Assembly (NCBI GenBank): GCA_905233365.1
Contig: CAJODT010000003.1
Coordinates: 1-37,405, forward strand
Length of the DNA stretch: 37,405 nt
Source of the DNA: an uncultured Succiniclasticum sp.
GTDB taxonomy: Bacteria; Bacillota; Negativicutes; Acidaminococcales; Acidaminococcaceae
Reading direction: 5' to 3'
Shown: piece after piece, positions 17,124 to 25,832 of the stretch
Position numbering within the stretch: the stretch's first letter is position 1
How the letters are laid out: every line of letters starts with the position of its first letter
Translations under genes and position numbers: made by a program
Notes under the pieces: model-generated
What the model was told of the DNA's origin: nothing
Seen by the model: only the letters and a program-made list of their open reading frames with translations
The model's database searches: none

Positions 17124-17470
17124 CGAATTTCCGCGGTACCACCTGAATTCTTTGCTTATAATCCGGAAAAGACTGCCTGAGTCTGTATGCGCAACCTGAT
17201 CGCGCCACTCTTTCGCTGACTCAATTATTCACTCACTTCCCGCCCGATCACAAACAAAGCTCTTATTTATTACGTAACGTGTAACACGGGAACACTTACC
17301 CATATGACAGTATAAGGAAACCGAAATATTTTTTCTTCCATATTAAAATACTGCTGCCATACTTCAGCGCTCCGGCTCCCGGGCTACCTTCCGGCATTCC
17401 GACCGGACGATTTTCACCAGCCTCGTCCTCTCTTCAGATCTTTCTGCCGTACTCCTCCCGATCCCAGCTT
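17124..17470 (-). promoter_or_regulatory. T-box riboswitch leader of valS
   Basis: The conserved T-box AGGTGGTACCGCGG is at 17144-17131, followed by the terminator. Upstream, the Stem I-like part carries GAAGAGAGGAC and GGTGAAAATC, as usual in these leaders. A candidate specifier codon GTA (Val), preceded by GAA, lies at 17362-17360. T-box leaders bind uncharged cognate tRNA and then favour antitermination, so this should raise valS (and folC) when valine-tRNA is uncharged. The T-box and terminator are certain; the specifier is a reading of pattern only. Confidence 0.9.
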
Positions 17471-17475
17471 TTGGC

Positions 17476-17536
17476 TTAAGGAAACACTGTTTAATACATC
17501 TGCACGCTGACCGGTGCCATCAGTATCTCCTTATAA
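17476..17536. repeat. 61-base copy of the TTAAGGA repeat in the valS leader
   Basis: Starts TTAAGGAAACACTGTTTAAT and ends CAGTATCTCCTTATAA. It shares TGCACGCTGACCGGTGC with the 166-base copy, so it looks like an internally deleted relative. It occupies the first bases of the valS transcript, between promoter and Stem I. Confidence 0.8.
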
Positions 17537-17551
17537 AAATTGTACTTAATC

Positions 17552-17580
17552 AGTTTATCAATCGAATTCAGTACTGTCAA
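17552..17580 (-). promoter_or_regulatory. promoter of the valS T-box transcript
   Basis: TTGACA (17580-17575), 17-base spacer, TAAACT (17557-17552) on the minus strand. Perfect -35, moderate -10. Confidence 0.65.
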
Positions 17581-17702
17581 GCAATATTTGTACAGAATTC
17601 CAAAAAAAGTTTCAAAAATTTTTCATTCCCGCTAATGTATGCACCATGCGCCGAAGCCGATGCTAACTGGCGTTAGCCCATGTTAACACACAAAAATTCC
17701 TG

Positions 17703-17731
17703 TTGACAAATCCTAAACATGGCCTTATTAT
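17703..17731 (+). promoter_or_regulatory. promoter of the cation exporter gene
   Basis: TTGACA (17703-17708), 17-base spacer, TATTAT (17726-17731). The leader would be about 190 bases and includes a repeat copy. Confidence 0.75.
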
Positions 17732-17787
17732 TGTCGTTAATATCCGGAAAGGCAATTTCTGTTCCACTGCCCAATGTTGCATCTGCC

Positions 17788-17848
17788 TTATAAGGATACG
17801 CTGATTAAATGAGTTTGTGTGCAGACGAACGAAACAGTGTTTTCTTAA
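17788..17848. repeat. 61-base copy of the TTAAGGA repeat in the exporter leader
   Basis: Read on the minus strand it starts TTAAGAAAACACTGTTT and ends CAGCGTATCCTTATAA. It shares TCTGCAC with the copy at 17476 and ACAAACTCATTTAATCAGCG with the 166-base copy. Length equals that of the 17476 copy. Confidence 0.8.
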
Positions 17849-17926
17849 TTTCTACAGCAAAGGGCAGCGTCCGGCGTACGCAGCATCATAAAACGCCCCA
17901 CTATAAATGATTAAAGGAGTGTTTTT

Positions 17927-18856
17927 ATGGAATCACTGCATGTTACATCCAACCGTGAAAAGATCGCCATGCGAATCTCCTGGTACAGCATCGCGGTCAA
18001 TGTGTTTTTATCCCTGGGCAAATTTATCGCAGGCATATTCGGCCATTCTGCAGCAATGGTCTCCGATGCCATCCATTCTGCTTCTGATGTCTTTGCCACC
18101 TTTATTGTCATGGCCGGCATTAAAATCTCCGGACGCGCTTCCGACGATGACCACCAGTACGGCCATGAGCGCCTGGAATGCGTAGCCTCCATACTGTTGT
18201 CAGTGATTCTGGCCCTGACCGGACTGGCTATCGGCTACGCCGGCATCGAAAAAATCATGAACCAGGATACGGAAGCGATTGCCATTCCTACGTTCCTCCC
18301 GCTGGCCGCCGCCATCGTTTCTATCGTGGTGAAAGAAGCCATGTACTGGTACACACGCCATTACGCCCTGATGCTGGAATCCGATGCGTTAATGGCAGAC
18401 GCCTGGCATCACCGCAGCGATTCCCTGTCTTCTGTCGGCAGCTTCGTCGGCATTTTGGGTGCCCGCATGGGTTATCCCATTCTGGATCCCATCGCCAGCG
18501 TAGTGATCTGCCTGATGATCCTGCAGGCAGGCTATGAAATTTTTATGGGCGCCATTGACAAAATGGTAGACAAAGCCTGTTCCAAAGAAGAAGAGGATGC
18601 CATGCGGTCCAAGGTTTCCGCTATCCCCGGCGTCAATCACATCGACCTGCTGCGCACCCGCCAGTTCGGCAGCCGCATCTTTGTAGATGTAGAAGTCAGC
18701 GCCGACGACAACCTGACCCTGCTGCAGTCCCATCAGATTGCGGAAAGCATCCATGAATCTATTGAAAAGGATTTCCCTAACGTAAAACACTGCATGGTAC
18801 ACATCAACCCCTTAAGCGAAGTGTCCCATGAATGTTACGGGGAGCATCGTCATTAA
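17927..18856 (+). CDS. cation diffusion facilitator (CDF) metal exporter
   Basis: 309 residues with about six membrane segments, a His-rich DDDHQYGHE loop (73-81) and a cytoplasmic C-terminal domain (about 215-300). The transport site is the paired HxxxD: His50/Asp54 in SDAIHSASD and His161/Asp165 in DAWHHRSD. The H/D pairing resembles Zn-type members, where FieF/YiiP has D/D in the first pair; Zn, Co, Fe or Mn cannot be told apart for certain. CDF proteins export divalent metal ions in exchange for protons from the cytoplasm. ATG 17927 follows AAAGGAG. It is the only plus-strand gene in its neighbourhood and ends tail-to-tail with an orphan riboswitch transcript. Confidence 0.93.
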   Translation: MESLHVTSNREKIAMRISWYSIAVNVFLSLGKFIAGIFGHSAAMVSDAIHSASDVFATFIVMAGIKISGRASDDDHQYGHERLECVASILLSVILALTGLAIGYAGIEKIMNQDTEAIAIPTFLPLAAAIVSIVVKEAMYWYTRHYALMLESDALMADAWHHRSDSLSSVGSFVGILGARMGYPILDPIASVVICLMILQAGYEIFMGAIDKMVDKACSKEEEDAMRSKVSAIPGVNHIDLLRTRQFGSRIFVDVEVSADDNLTLLQSHQIAESIHESIEKDFPNVKHCMVHINPLSEVSHECYGEHRH

Positions 18857-18933
18857 AAAGATTATTCTATCAACAAATTAATGATATTCTTTCATTCAAT
18901 AATACATGCTGTTCACGCTTGAAACTTTTTCAG

Positions 18934-18978
18934 GCAAATAAAAAACCCGCATGGTCCAGATGCGGGTTTTTTATTTGC
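18934..18978. terminator. bidirectional intrinsic terminator after the CDF gene
   Basis: A perfect 19-pair stem with a seven-base loop, containing AAAAAACCCGCAT and ATGCGGGTTTTTT. It can end the exporter transcript on the plus strand and any read-through from the riboswitch on the minus strand. Confidence 0.95.
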
Positions 18979-19077
18979 AGCTGTGTCAAAAGGAGAAGGA
19001 GAAGGATGGGAATTTGCTAAATGACTTGTGAATAGCAAATGACTTTATCAAAATATTTCGCCCTGCAAGTAAAGAAT

Positions 19078-19109
19078 AAGACCGTTTCTGCTTGCGCAGG
19101 AACGGTCTT
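19078..19109 (-). terminator. intrinsic terminator behind the cobalamin-riboswitch-like RNA
   Basis: A 14-pair stem (AAGACCGTT/AACGGTCTT plus an inner CTGC/GCAG) with a four-base loop, followed on the minus strand by ATTCTTTAC. It lies about 40 bases after the riboswitch core, where an expression platform is expected. Confidence 0.7.
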
Positions 19110-19139
19110 GATATCATTCACTGGCGCCTCCCCACTCTC

Positions 19140-19289
19140 ACCTAGAAAGGCACTTCATGTCAAACATCACTATCCTGTCGCTCGCAGGTTAAGCACGGAT
19201 GCTTATACAGTTTACGTTCCGGTTATACGGTGACGGGATCACATCGGAATTACACCGATTTAATAAACTGCACGAAATATTTATTTGAT
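19140..19289 (-). ncRNA. cobalamin-riboswitch-like RNA with no gene behind it
   Basis: The block at 19257-19226 on the minus strand reads CGGTGTAATTCCGATG then TGATCCCGTCACCGTA. It matches, position for position, the RF00174-type core GGTGnAAnTCC...GYGRTCCCGYCACYGT. Next comes CCGGAACGTAAACTG and a GCATCCGTGC stem where that family has its GcCACUG segment, and a 3' TGACATGAAGTGCC in place of TCAGGAGACCTGCC (only about half matching). A consensus promoter precedes and a terminator follows, giving an RNA of about 215 bases. On the minus strand there is no open frame between the terminator and the CDF gene, which is antisense. The identification is from memory of the consensus; a weak 3' part leaves some doubt. 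Confidence 0.65.
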
Positions 19290-19295
19290 GTTTTA

Positions 19296-19324
19296 ATTAT
19301 AACGATTCCTATTAAGTCTGTCAA
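19296..19324 (-). promoter_or_regulatory. consensus promoter of the riboswitch RNA
   Basis: TTGACA (19324-19319), exactly 17 bases, TATAAT (19301-19296) on the minus strand: a perfect sigma-A match. A 12-base direct repeat ATCAAATAAATA flanks it, at 19338-19327 and 19289-19278. Confidence 0.9.
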
Positions 19325-19367
19325 GCTATTTATTTGATTTTCTTCAGAATTTCAGTCTTTCGCTGCT

Positions 19368-20024
19368 TTATTTTTCCAGATTCACTTCAGAATCTGCTGT
19401 CAATGCTGCCATGATACGGTTGATAAAGTCCAGCCGCATGGTAGGCTGCAGGACAGAATAGGCCGTAATCTGTTCATCCGTAAGTCCCAGCGCTTTTTTA
19501 AAAGCCGCACGTTGGGACATCGCCGCATTCCTGCCGAGCTTATCCGCTTTGGTCAGAACTACATGAACGTTGAGCCCGCAATCCAGCATCCATTTATATG
19601 CCTCAATATCGCTGTCCATCAGCTTATGGCGTATATCCATCAATTGGCAGACCAGCGCAAGGTTCGGCGCCTCTTCCAGATACTTGCGGATAAAGCCGGA
19701 CCATTGTTCCTTGTTTTTATGATTTGTCTTTGCGAACCCGTAACCGGGAAGATCCACCAGATAAAACTGTGTCCTGTCTTCCGCCTGTTCTGTTACCCGC
19801 TTCGCATCCAGCCGGTAAAAATTCAGTGTCTGCGTCTTACCGGGAGAAGAGCTGACCCTTGCCAGCCCGTTCCGGCGGCAGACCGAATTGATCAGAGAAG
19901 ACTTCCCTACATTGGAACGCCCTATAAACGCTACTTCAGGTAAATAAGGCTTAGGATACTGTTCCGCCCGGACTGCAGAAGTCACAAAGTCCGCACGGAT
20001 AACATCCCAGTGTTCTTTTGTCAT
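19368..20024 (-). CDS. engB: ribosome biogenesis GTPase EngB/YsxC (YihA)
   Basis: 218 residues of the TRAFAC EngB family. P-loop GRSNVGKS is at 35-42, the SSSPGKTQTLNFY switch I follows, then DLPGYGFAKT as G3 and TKAD as G4. The protein takes part in late 50S subunit assembly. Start is ATG 20024, five bases after GAGGAGG; GTG 20030 overlaps that site. It closes the tig-clpP-clpX-lon-FAD operon, 18 bases after the flavoprotein; lon-engB linkage is common in bacteria. No terminator is visible between its stop and the riboswitch promoter. Confidence 0.95.
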   Translation of the reverse strand: MTKEHWDVIRADFVTSAVRAEQYPKPYLPEVAFIGRSNVGKSSLINSVCRRNGLARVSSSPGKTQTLNFYRLDAKRVTEQAEDRTQFYLVDLPGYGFAKTNHKNKEQWSGFIRKYLEEAPNLALVCQLMDIRHKLMDSDIEAYKWMLDCGLNVHVVLTKADKLGRNAAMSQRAAFKKALGLTDEQITAYSVLQPTMRLDFINRIMAALTADSEVNLEK

Positions 20025-20042
20025 GCGCACCTCCTCATCTTA

Positions 20043-21428
20043 TTATGATAATTCCTGTGCCCGTTTTCCTATCTCTCTCGCAATATATACTCCGCTGGCA
20101 CTTGCCTGGGACAAGCCTCTGGTAATACCGGCTCCGTCCCCGGCTGCAAATAAGTTGGGAATCTTTGTTTCCAGATGTTCATCCAGATCCAGACGCGAGC
20201 TGTAGAACTTGACCTCCACGCCATACAGGAGCGTATCCGCGTTGGCCATGCCGGGGGCAATCTTGTCCAGGGCATAGATCATTTCGATAATATCATCCAG
20301 CTGACGTTTCGGCAGCACCAGGCTCAAATCACCCGGCGTCGCGTTCAGGGTAGGACGCGTAAAGCTTTTTGCCAGCCGTTTCTCATTGGTGCGGCGCCCT
20401 TTGACCAGATCCCCGAACCGCTGCAACAGGACCCCTCCGCCTAACAGGTTGGAAAAGGACGCAATCCGTTTGCCGTATTGGTGAGGTTCCTTAAATGGTT
20501 CCGTAAATTTATTACTCACCAGCAGGGCAAAATTCGTATTCTCACTCTGTCGCGCCGGATCTGCATAGCTGTGCCCGTTTACTGTAATGATACCATCGGT
20601 ATTTTCCGCCACCACATAGCCGTTGGGGTTCATGCAAAAAGTCCGCACCAGATCGTTGTACCGGCTGGTCCGGTACACCAGCTTCGCTTCATACACTTCA
20701 TCGGTAATATGCTTGAAGACCGCAGCCGGAACTTCCACCCGGACGCCAACATCCACTGCGTTATTGGTAAAGGCAAGCCCCAGCTTCCGGCCCTGCTCCG
20801 TAAACCATTCCGCGCCGGCCCGGCCGGGAGCCGCGATCAGATAGGTGCTGCGCAGCTCACCCCGGGTCGTATCCAGAACAAATTCATCCTCTTTTTTGCA
20901 GAAGCTGTTCACTTTTGTATTACAGAAAATATCAATCTTTTTGTTCAGATCTTCATAAATATTTTCCATGATCTGCAGATTGTTTTCTGTTCCCAGGTGG
21001 CGTACCTTGCCATTTAACAGGTGAAGGTCATAGCCCAGGGCTTTACGGCCAATGGTAGAATTCTTGGTCGTAAAGGTTTCGCCAGGCGCCCCGTATCTGC
21101 AGTTGATGGAATCCACATAATCGATCAGGTCCATCACCGTCTGCTTGGGCAGATACTCAGGCAGCCAGCCTCCAAATTCGGTAGTAAAGTTATATTTCCC
21201 GTCAGAAAAAGCGCCGGCGCCGCCAAATCCCCGCATGATCGCGCAGGGAACACAGCGCAGGCAGTGGTCGGTTTTACCTGCGGCCAGCGGGCAATGACGC
21301 TGCGCCACCGTATGGCCTTCTTCCAGCATAACTACCGAAAGCCCGGGAAACTTCTCACTGAATTCCCAGCAGGCAAAAATCGCGGCAGGCCCTCCGCCGA
21401 TCACAGCAACATCATACTTCTTCTTCAT
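20043..21428 (-). CDS. COG2509-type FAD-dependent dehydrogenase, function unknown
   Basis: 461 residues. The N-terminus carries the FAD/NAD(P) dinucleotide fold (VIGGGPAAIFA). A Cys-rich stretch HCPLAAGK...HCLRCVPC is followed by GFGGAGAFSDGKYN, the family hallmark. The C-terminus has GDGAGITRGLSQASASG, which closes the FAD site. The family is widespread in anaerobes and has no assigned substrate known to me. Start is ATG 21428, with GAGGGG seven bases upstream; ATG 21443 lies above that site. It sits 23 bases after lon and before engB, so it is cotranscribed with housekeeping genes. Confidence 0.88.
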   Translation of the reverse strand: MKKKYDVAVIGGGPAAIFACWEFSEKFPGLSVVMLEEGHTVAQRHCPLAAGKTDHCLRCVPCAIMRGFGGAGAFSDGKYNFTTEFGGWLPEYLPKQTVMDLIDYVDSINCRYGAPGETFTTKNSTIGRKALGYDLHLLNGKVRHLGTENNLQIMENIYEDLNKKIDIFCNTKVNSFCKKEDEFVLDTTRGELRSTYLIAAPGRAGAEWFTEQGRKLGLAFTNNAVDVGVRVEVPAAVFKHITDEVYEAKLVYRTSRYNDLVRTFCMNPNGYVVAENTDGIITVNGHSYADPARQSENTNFALLVSNKFTEPFKEPHQYGKRIASFSNLLGGGVLLQRFGDLVKGRRTNEKRLAKSFTRPTLNATPGDLSLVLPKRQLDDIIEMIYALDKIAPGMANADTLLYGVEVKFYSSRLDLDEHLETKIPNLFAAGDGAGITRGLSQASASGVYIAREIGKRAQELS

Positions 21429-21451
21429 ACTACCGCCCCTCATTCTATCTT

Positions 21452-23773
21452 TTATGGCTTTAACGCCAGCTTCAACACTTCATCCATATGACTCACCGGA
21501 ACAAAGTGGATGTCCTCCCGCACTTTCTGCGGCAGCTCGGTCAGGTCCTGCATATTCCGTTCCGGCAACAGGACGGTCTTCACGCCATAGCGATGCGCCG
21601 CCAGCATTTTTTCCTTGATTCCGCCTACCGGGAGCACCTTACCGGAAAGGGTAATCTCGCCGGTCATGGCCAGGCCCGCCTTAACAGACCGCCCCGTCAG
21701 AGCGGAAACCATCGCTGTCACCATGGTAATACCGGCCGAAGGCCCGTCCTTGGGTATAGCGCCTTCCGGCAGATGGATATGGATATCCGTTTTATCATAA
21801 AAATCTTCTTTTAATCCCAGTTCTTTATAGCGGGAACGGATATAGGTGTATCCGGCCCGGGCTGATTCTTTCATCACGTCGCCCAGCTGTCCGGTCAGGG
21901 TCATGCCGCCCTTCCCTTCAGCCGCCAGCACTTCCACCTTCAGCAGCTCGCCGCCCACGCTGGTCCAGGCCAGCCCGGTCACAATACCAACTTCTTCTTT
22001 GGCACGCAAATCCGATTCCAGATAGATGCAGGGGCCAAGATAATCCGCCAGGTTCTTAACGGTAACCTTCGCATCCGTTTCCTTTGCGGTGACAATACGA
22101 AATGCTACCTTGCGGCACAATTTCGCAAGCTGCCGTTCCAGACGACGCACTCCGGCTTCCCTGGTATAATCCCGGATGATCTTGCGGATCGCGCCGGAGG
22201 TAATGGAAAAAGTTTCTTTGGTCAGGCCGTTGGCTTCCATCTCCTTCGGAAGCAGATGAAGCCTTGCAATATTTAATTTCTCATCCTCCGTATAACTAGA
22301 TAACTCGATAACCTCTAAACGGTCCAAAAGTGCAGGAGGAATAGTCTCCGCTGTATTGGCCGTTACGATCCAGAACACGGAAGAAAGGTCAAAGGAATAT
22401 TCAATAAAATGATCGCTGAAGGCATGGTTCTGCTCCGGGTCCAGCGCCTCCAGCAGCGCCGAGGCCGGATCGCCCCGGAAATCGCTGGCCATCTTGTCTA
22501 CCTCATCCAGCAGGAAAAGCGGATTCAGACAACCCACCTTCTGCATCCCGTGGATCAGACGTCCCGGCATGGCCCCGATGTAGGTACGGCGGTGTCCGCG
22601 GATTTCCGCTTCATCCCGCACGCCACCCAACGAAACACGGGTAAACTTACGATTTATGGCTTCCGCAATCGACACTGCCATGGAAGTCTTGCCAACCCCG
22701 GGAGGACCTACCAGGCATAAGATCGGCGCCTTGTTGGTCTTTGCCAGCTTTTGTACTGCCAGATGCTCCAAGATACGTTCCTTGACCTTTTTCAGTCCGT
22801 AATGATGCTTGTCCAAAATCCGGGCAGCTTTTTCAATATCAAAACCGTTTTTGTCGTATTTTCCCCAGGGCAGGTCCAGCACCGTATCCAGATAATTCCG
22901 GATTACCGCGCTTTCTGCCATCATGGGAGGCATCTTGAACAGACGGTCAACTTCTTTGTTGAGTCCTTTAACAACCTCTTCCGGTAAGGGCAGCGCCTTA
23001 ATTTTTTCCCGGTACTCTTCCGCTTCCGCGTGAACATCTTCCGCGTCGCCCAGTTCCTGGCTGATGACCTTGATCTGCTCACGCAGATAATATTCTTTCT
23101 GGTTCTGTTCAATATTCTGATGCACCTTCTGGGCAATACTTTTTTCCAGCTCGGAAATCGTCATTTCCTTATGCAGGATCTCATACAGCTTTTCCAGCCT
23201 GGATTTAACAGATACTGTTTCCAGGAGCTGCTGTTTCGTTTTCAGATTCACATCCAGATAACCGGCAATGGTATCCGCCACAATGCCTGCGTCGGGGTTA
23301 TCTTTGAACGAAAGCAGTATCTCCGGGCTGATCTTTTTGCCCAGCAGCACCCACTTTTCAAACTCGGAAATCACCATGCGACGCAACGTTTCCAGTTCCA
23401 GCCCCTCTTCAGGCAAAGTCCGGGCCGGCAGTTCCGTAATGGCGGCAGCCCAGCAGCCTTCCGCATCCTCCGACACCTTGTCAGCCGAAGCGCGGTACAG
23501 GCCTTCCACCAGAATTCGCACTGCGCCTCCCGGCAGCTTCAGCATCTGCCGGATTTCGGCCACCACACCCACTCTGTAAAGATTAGTCAGTTCCGCTTCT
23601 TCTGTTTCTGATTTTATCTGGGAAACGATCAGTATTTTTTTGCCATGTCGCATAGCCACGTTCACAGCATTTAACGACCTCGCCCTGGCGATGTCAAGAT
23701 TCATCACCATACCGGGAAAGATTACCATACCGCGTAAGGGCAGCAGGGGCAAAATTCGGGAAAAGGTATCCAA
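21452..23773 (-). CDS. lon: ATP-dependent protease Lon
   Basis: 773 residues, typical LonA. The N-terminal substrate-binding domain (1-200) opens with [15 protein letters not shown]; Walker A GPPGVGKT is at 356-363; the protease domain holds the Ser679/Lys720 dyad in DGPSAG and GGIKEK. It degrades misfolded and regulatory proteins in the cytoplasm. Start is TTG 23773, seven bases after GGAGG; the upstream TTG at 23797 would place the ribosome site inside the gene. The ribosome site overlaps the clpX stop, so lon and clpX are tightly coupled. Confidence 0.97.
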   Translation of the reverse strand: MDTFSRILPLLPLRGMVIFPGMVMNLDIARARSLNAVNVAMRHGKKILIVSQIKSETEEAELTNLYRVGVVAEIRQMLKLPGGAVRILVEGLYRASADKVSEDAEGCWAAAITELPARTLPEEGLELETLRRMVISEFEKWVLLGKKISPEILLSFKDNPDAGIVADTIAGYLDVNLKTKQQLLETVSVKSRLEKLYEILHKEMTISELEKSIAQKVHQNIEQNQKEYYLREQIKVISQELGDAEDVHAEAEEYREKIKALPLPEEVVKGLNKEVDRLFKMPPMMAESAVIRNYLDTVLDLPWGKYDKNGFDIEKAARILDKHHYGLKKVKERILEHLAVQKLAKTNKAPILCLVGPPGVGKTSMAVSIAEAINRKFTRVSLGGVRDEAEIRGHRRTYIGAMPGRLIHGMQKVGCLNPLFLLDEVDKMASDFRGDPASALLEALDPEQNHAFSDHFIEYSFDLSSVFWIVTANTAETIPPALLDRLEVIELSSYTEDEKLNIARLHLLPKEMEANGLTKETFSITSGAIRKIIRDYTREAGVRRLERQLAKLCRKVAFRIVTAKETDAKVTVKNLADYLGPCIYLESDLRAKEEVGIVTGLAWTSVGGELLKVEVLAAEGKGGMTLTGQLGDVMKESARAGYTYIRSRYKELGLKEDFYDKTDIHIHLPEGAIPKDGPSAGITMVTAMVSALTGRSVKAGLAMTGEITLSGKVLPVGGIKEKMLAAHRYGVKTVLLPERNMQDLTELPQKVREDIHFVPVSHMDEVLKLALKP

Positions 23774-23786
23774 CTTATATCCTCCG

Positions 23787-25043
23787 TCAGGCAACAATCA
23801 GTTCCGGCTCCACATGTCTCCGCACCGTATCTTCGGTCACCACACATTTTACCACATCGGAACGGGACGGCACTTCGTACATCACATCACGCATGATGCC
23901 TTCAATAATAGCGCGCAGGCCGCGGGCCCCGGTCTCCCGGCGCAGGGCTTCTTCCGCTATAGCGGTAAGAGCTCCGTCTTCAAACACAAGCTCCACGTTA
24001 TCCATGCTCAGGAAATGCTGGTACTGTTTAATCAGCGCATTTTTCGGTTCCTTTAAAATGCGCACCAGCGCCTCCTTGTCCAGTTCATCCAAAGTTACCA
24101 TAACCGGCAGGCGTCCTGCAAATTCGGGAATCAGGCCGAACTTCATCAAATCTTCCGGCATCACCTGTTTCAGCAGGGAATCTTCCGCCTTCAGTTCTGT
24201 TTTCTTTTTGATATCCGCGCCAAAACCCATGGCCTTGGTATCGATACGTTCTTTGATGATGCTTTCCAGTCCCGCGAAAGCACCGCCGCAGATAAACAGG
24301 ATATTGGTGGTATCGATCTGCAGGAACTCCTGATGGGGATGCTTGCGCCCGCCCTGAGGCGGCACGTTGGCCGTCGTACCTTCCAGAATCTTCAGCAGGG
24401 CCTGCTGTACGCCTTCACCGGAAACATCCCGGGTAATGGAAACGTTTTCCGACTTTCTGGCGATCTTATCAATTTCATCAATATAGATTATGCCCCGCTG
24501 GGCTTTTTCAATATCGTAATCCGCATTCTGGATCAGGCGCAGCAAGATGTTTTCCACATCTTCACCCACATAGCCTGCTTCTGTCAGCGTGGTTGCGTCC
24601 GCAATGGCAAAGGGAACCTGAAGGATCCTTGCCAGCGTCTGGGCCAGCAGGGTCTTCCCGCTGCCAGTAGGTCCTAGCATCAGGATATTGGATTTCTGCA
24701 GCTCTACATCTTTATCCTCCGGCCGCCCGGTTCCGTAATTGATCCTCTTGTAATGATTGTACACCGCCACAGCCAGCGTTTTTTTCGGTTCTTCCTGTCC
24801 GATCACATACTCGTCCAGGATCGCCTTGATCTCTTTCGGCGTCGGAAGGTTCTGCAGCGCTTTCGGCGAAGCGATGTTATTATCCTGTTCATATTCTTCC
24901 TTCAGCACTTCCGAACACAATTCGATACATTCATCGCAAATGTACCCGTTGCGCCCGGCCAGCATCCGCTTCACCTGGTCGCTTCTCTTTCCGCAGAAGG
25001 AACACACCACATTTTTATTTTTGTTATTATCGGAAAAACTCAT
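23787..25043 (-). CDS. clpX: ClpX, ATPase subunit of ClpXP protease
   Basis: 418 residues. The N-terminal zinc finger uses Cys14, Cys17, Cys36 and Cys39; Walker A GPTGSGKT is at 124-131; Walker [12 protein letters not shown] follows. The pore loop GYVGEDVE and the RKHPHQEF loop region are in place. ClpX unfolds substrates and feeds them to ClpP, whose gene lies 86 bases upstream. The stop TGA at 23787 lies fourteen bases before the lon start. ATG 25043 is preceded by a modest GAGTTAC-type site. Confidence 0.97.
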   Translation of the reverse strand: MSFSDNNKNKNVVCSFCGKRSDQVKRMLAGRNGYICDECIELCSEVLKEEYEQDNNIASPKALQNLPTPKEIKAILDEYVIGQEEPKKTLAVAVYNHYKRINYGTGRPEDKDVELQKSNILMLGPTGSGKTLLAQTLARILQVPFAIADATTLTEAGYVGEDVENILLRLIQNADYDIEKAQRGIIYIDEIDKIARKSENVSITRDVSGEGVQQALLKILEGTTANVPPQGGRKHPHQEFLQIDTTNILFICGGAFAGLESIIKERIDTKAMGFGADIKKKTELKAEDSLLKQVMPEDLMKFGLIPEFAGRLPVMVTLDELDKEALVRILKEPKNALIKQYQHFLSMDNVELVFEDGALTAIAEEALRRETGARGLRAIIEGIMRDVMYEVPSRSDVVKCVVTEDTVRRHVEPELIVA

Positions 25044-25129
25044 CTGTAACTCCTCGTACCTGTTTTGTTTATTGTTGAAATATATTTTTGATCAGGCAGC
25101 ACGCCCAAATCCAAACAGCCTGCAGCCGT

Positions 25130-25720
25130 TTATTCTTCCGGCATACGGTCTACGACCTGATCGATGATGCCGTAAGCCAGCGCTTCTTTCGCCGTCAGGA
25201 AGTTATCCCGGTCTGTATCTGTCGCTACAGCCTCTTTTGTCTTACCTGTATGCTTCACGATTACATCGTACATTTCTTCCCGGATCCTCAGGATATTTTT
25301 GGCATGAATCGCAATATCGGAAGCCTGCCCTTCGTATCCGCCCAGAGGCTGATGGATCATCACCTCGGAATGAGGCAGGGCATAACGCTTGCCTTTTTTG
25401 CCCGCCATCAGCAGGATGGAAGCCATGCTGGCTGCCAGCCCTACGCAGATGGTAGATACATCGGGCTTGATATACTGAATCGTATCGTAAATCGCCATGC
25501 CCGCGGTCACGCTGCCGCCCGGGCTGTTAATATATAAATGAATATCCTTGTCCGGGTTTTCCGATTCCAGGAACAGCAGCTGCGCAATGACGACGTTCGC
25601 CACCTCATCCGTAATAGGCCCCGTCAGAAAAACGATTCGGTCCTTCAGCAGGCGGGAATAAATATCATAGGAGCGCTCGCCCCGGTTATTCTGCTCAACT
25701 ACAATAGGAACATAATTCAT
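25130..25720 (-). CDS. clpP: ClpP, proteolytic subunit of ClpXP
   Basis: 196 residues, a usual length. The catalytic Ser98 lies in GLAASMAS and His123 in MIHQPLGG; the acidic member is expected in the QVTGKT-like region further on (here [17 protein letters not shown]). ATG 25720 follows AAGGAG at eight bases; the longer open frame (25 more residues) has no support. It is between tig and clpX, the conserved Firmicutes order. Confidence 0.97.
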   Translation of the reverse strand: MNYVPIVVEQNNRGERSYDIYSRLLKDRIVFLTGPITDEVANVVIAQLLFLESENPDKDIHLYINSPGGSVTAGMAIYDTIQYIKPDVSTICVGLAASMASILLMAGKKGKRYALPHSEVMIHQPLGGYEGQASDIAIHAKNILRIREEMYDVIVKHTGKTKEAVATDTDRDNFLTAKEALAYGIIDQVVDRMPEE

Positions 25721-25776
25721 ACAGTTCACTCCTTCCAGTCTTATTCTCTGAGGTTCTGCACTTTCAGGACAAAAGG

Positions 25777-25802
25777 GCTGTCTGTACATCCGCACAGACA
25801 GC
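25777..25802 (-). terminator. partial terminator between tig and clpP
   Basis: GCTGTCTGT/ACAGACAGC stem with an eight-base loop, then CCTTTTGTCC on the minus strand. The interrupted T-tract suggests partial termination that sets the tig:clpP ratio. Confidence 0.55.
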
Positions 25803-25832
25803 TCCTCATGCTTAACCTTAACCGCTTATTTT

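Larger units (their letters stand above)
17581..17926. other. divergent intergenic region, valS leader to cation exporter
   Basis: 346 bases with no gene. It holds the plus-strand promoter at 17703-17731, a small GCTAAC/GTTAGC stem near 17661, the repeat at 17788-17848 and the ribosome binding site AAAGGAG of the exporter. Confidence 0.6.

Noticed and set aside
19039-19233. 64-codon open frame on the plus strand
   Set aside because: It covers the antisense of the terminator and the riboswitch-like RNA, and lacks a ribosome site.
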